DNA from: Bacillota bacterium
GTDB lineage: Bacteria > Bacillota > UBA4882 > UBA8346
Assembly: GCA_023392595.1 (NCBI GenBank)
Contig: JAEVYU010000067.1
Location: forward strand, 1-64,000
Direction of reading: 5' to 3'
Length of the DNA stretch: 64,000 nucleotides
Below, piece after piece: positions 62,755 to 64,000 of this stretch. The notes under the pieces were generated by a model, which did not search any database, was not told where the DNA came from, and saw only the letters and a list, made by a program, of their open reading frames with translations. Within the stretch, counting starts at the first letter, position 1, and the number at the start of each line of letters is the position of its first letter. The position numbers were made by a program, and so were the translations under genes.

Positions 62755-64000
62755 TTATTTCCCGGCGGCAATTTTATCATAATAAATTTCAACCGGTTCG
62801 GCAGGTAACGGCTTATTTTTGGCAACCGCTTCTTGATAACGCTTCGCCTTTATTGAATCATACCACCAGTAAGAGATGATATCTGCCGTATTTGATGAAT
62901 CTCCGGTATACTTTGAAAAAATTGTTTTCGGCTTTCCAAAAACATTCTTATAAAAAATTTTAGCATAATCATTTCCCCATAATAAAACATAGGGATAATC
63001 CCTATAGATAATGCGGTCTATTTTTTTAATTATTTCCGTCCGCTTCGCGGGATCAAAAATTGGTGACAAGCTATCAATCAGACGGTCGACTTCAGCACTT
63101 TTGTAACCAGGTATATTGCTACTGCCAATTTCATCTGCATGTTTCGAATACCATAATTGCTCCGGGTCTTCAAATAATTGTCCCGCCCAACCAACAAGTA
63201 CCATGTCGAAATTATATTCATCCTGCCTTTTTAATAAAGTCGCCCAAGATAACATCTCAAGGTTAACCTTTACTCCAACTTGTTTGCAGGAATCGAGATA
63301 GGGAGTTAAATACTTTTCCCAATTGTTGCTGTAATATAAAATGGTAAACTCCAAACGCTTGCCATTCTTGTCCATTCTATATCCATCTTTATCTAAACGC
63401 GTATAACCAAGTTCTTGTAATAATTTTTTGGCTCCTTCCGGGTTATACTCAATCATTGGGTTAGCTTCTTCCTTGACGCCATACGAAGAAGGCCAATAGG
63501 AAGTATATGGTTGACTTTGACTAAAAACTAATTTTTTGATTAATGTTTTTCGATCTATTAAATAACAGAGCGCTTGCCGAACCCTGACATCCTGAAAAAT
63601 TGGTCTACGCATATTCATAGCCAAACCAACGAAACCCCTAGGAGCATAATTAAATATCTTTTGTTTTACAAGCCAGTTCTTTTGAAACTGCTTTGTATTA
63701 GACTCAGTGACCCAACGTTTAGCCGGTATTTCATCATAGATATCAAATTCTCCCTTTTTAAAAGCTTCAAAAGCAACATTTGTATCCATGACTTTAAACT
63801 TAATTTTTTGGAAATTGTAAGTTCCTCGATGACTGAGCAACTGATCTGCCCAATAATTCTTTCTCCTGGTCAAAACAAAATAGCGTCCTTCCTTTACCTC
63901 ACTTAAGATATACGGACCACTTCCCGGTGGAAGGCTCATATTAAAGGCCTTATTAAAATCCTTGCCTTCAAAAAGGTGTTTAGGAAGAATATTCAATCCT
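62755..64000 (-). CDS. peptide-binding protein (YejA/SBP_bac_5), partial
   Basis: The frame is open to the right edge, so the 5' part, with the signal peptide, lies outside the window. The visible 414 residues hold the family core 'PRGFVGLAMNMRRPIFQDVRVRQALCYLIDRK', 'YPYVLLWGNDYAKIFYKN' and the 'LPPGSGPYILSEVKEGRY' turn (each quoted in part). It binds oligopeptides and delivers them to the YejB/E-like permeases. It ends 10 bases before the yejB-like start. Confidence 0.9.
   Translation of the reverse strand, partial: GLNILPKHLFEGKDFNKAFNMSLPPGSGPYILSEVKEGRYFVLTRRKNYWADQLLSHRGTYNFQKIKFKVMDTNVAFEAFKKGEFDIYDEIPAKRWVTESNTKQFQKNWLVKQKIFNYAPRGFVGLAMNMRRPIFQDVRVRQALCYLIDRKTLIKKLVFSQSQPYTSYWPSSYGVKEEANPMIEYNPEGAKKLLQELGYTRLDKDGYRMDKNGKRLEFTILYYSNNWEKYLTPYLDSCKQVGVKVNLEMLSWATLLKRQDEYNFDMVLVGWAGQLFEDPEQLWYSKHADEIGSSNIPGYKSAEVDRLIDSLSPIFDPAKRTEIIKKIDRIIYRDYPYVLLWGNDYAKIFYKNVFGKPKTIFSKYTGDSSNTADIISYWWYDSIKAKRYQEAVAKNKPLPAEPVEIYYDKIAAGK

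Overview
The window looks like a chromosome segment from a diderm (outer-membrane-bearing) member of the Bacillota, probably an anaerobe. The Bacillota side rests on the gene order tsaC/ywlC - ywlE - upp - wecB - atp operon, on a SAM-I (S-box) riboswitch before metK, and on strong AGGAGG-type ribosome binding sites. The diderm side rests on an AsmA-like protein, a DUF3108 protein, an LPP20/CsgG operon, a decayed beta-barrel gene, and sugar-transporter and other exported proteins with signal-peptidase-I leaders instead of lipoboxes. Rubredoxin and the catabolic transporters fit an anaerobic lifestyle. The lineage is inference; I cannot name a species.

Layout. 1-5.5 kb: a gene-poor start, tRNA-Ala with a nearby duplicate of its 3' end, an AsmA-like gene, a nucleoside kinase, a DUF192 protein and an orphan response regulator. 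5.6-19.5 kb (all minus strand except one small gene): metK under an S-box, the complete F-type ATP synthase operon (atpZ, atpI-like, B, E, F, H, A, G, D, C), wecB, upp, a YwlE-like phosphatase with a large coiled-coil insertion, a DUF3108 protein and tsaC. 19.9-34.7 kb: a GNAT protein, a lytic transglycosylase, a YtrA-type GntR/ABC operon with a clear operator, a sugar ABC transporter with a sugar epimerase, a two-component system, a MacB/LolE-like transporter whose permease is broken, a DUF3299-like protein and an alkaline phosphatase.

34.8-48.1 kb is an accessory island. It holds an Rhs fragment, a HEPN/MNT pair, an IS256-type transposase remnant, a 42-bp tandem repeat, a decayed toxin-antitoxin locus, and two successive cassettes made of an Rhs C-terminal segment, a secreted protein with a carbohydrate-binding-like C-terminus, and a DUF6809 gene. 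Both Rhs tips end in an H-x(12)-C motif like that of YkuD L,D-transpeptidases, and a free-standing YkuD-family enzyme lies just beyond. My best candidate for an undescribed system is this pair of diverged Rhs tips with predicted peptidoglycan-directed activity and exported partner proteins.

48.8-64 kb: a DUF2156 protein, a DsrE-like protein, rubredoxin, an outer-membrane-protein pseudogene, a four-gene exported operon (FlgT-like, LPP20-like, TPR-CsgG, CsgG) resembling parts of the flagellar H-ring/outer-membrane secretion gene sets, a LarA-like protein, a CBS protein, an unknown protein and a YejABEF/Opp-type peptide transporter that runs off the right edge.
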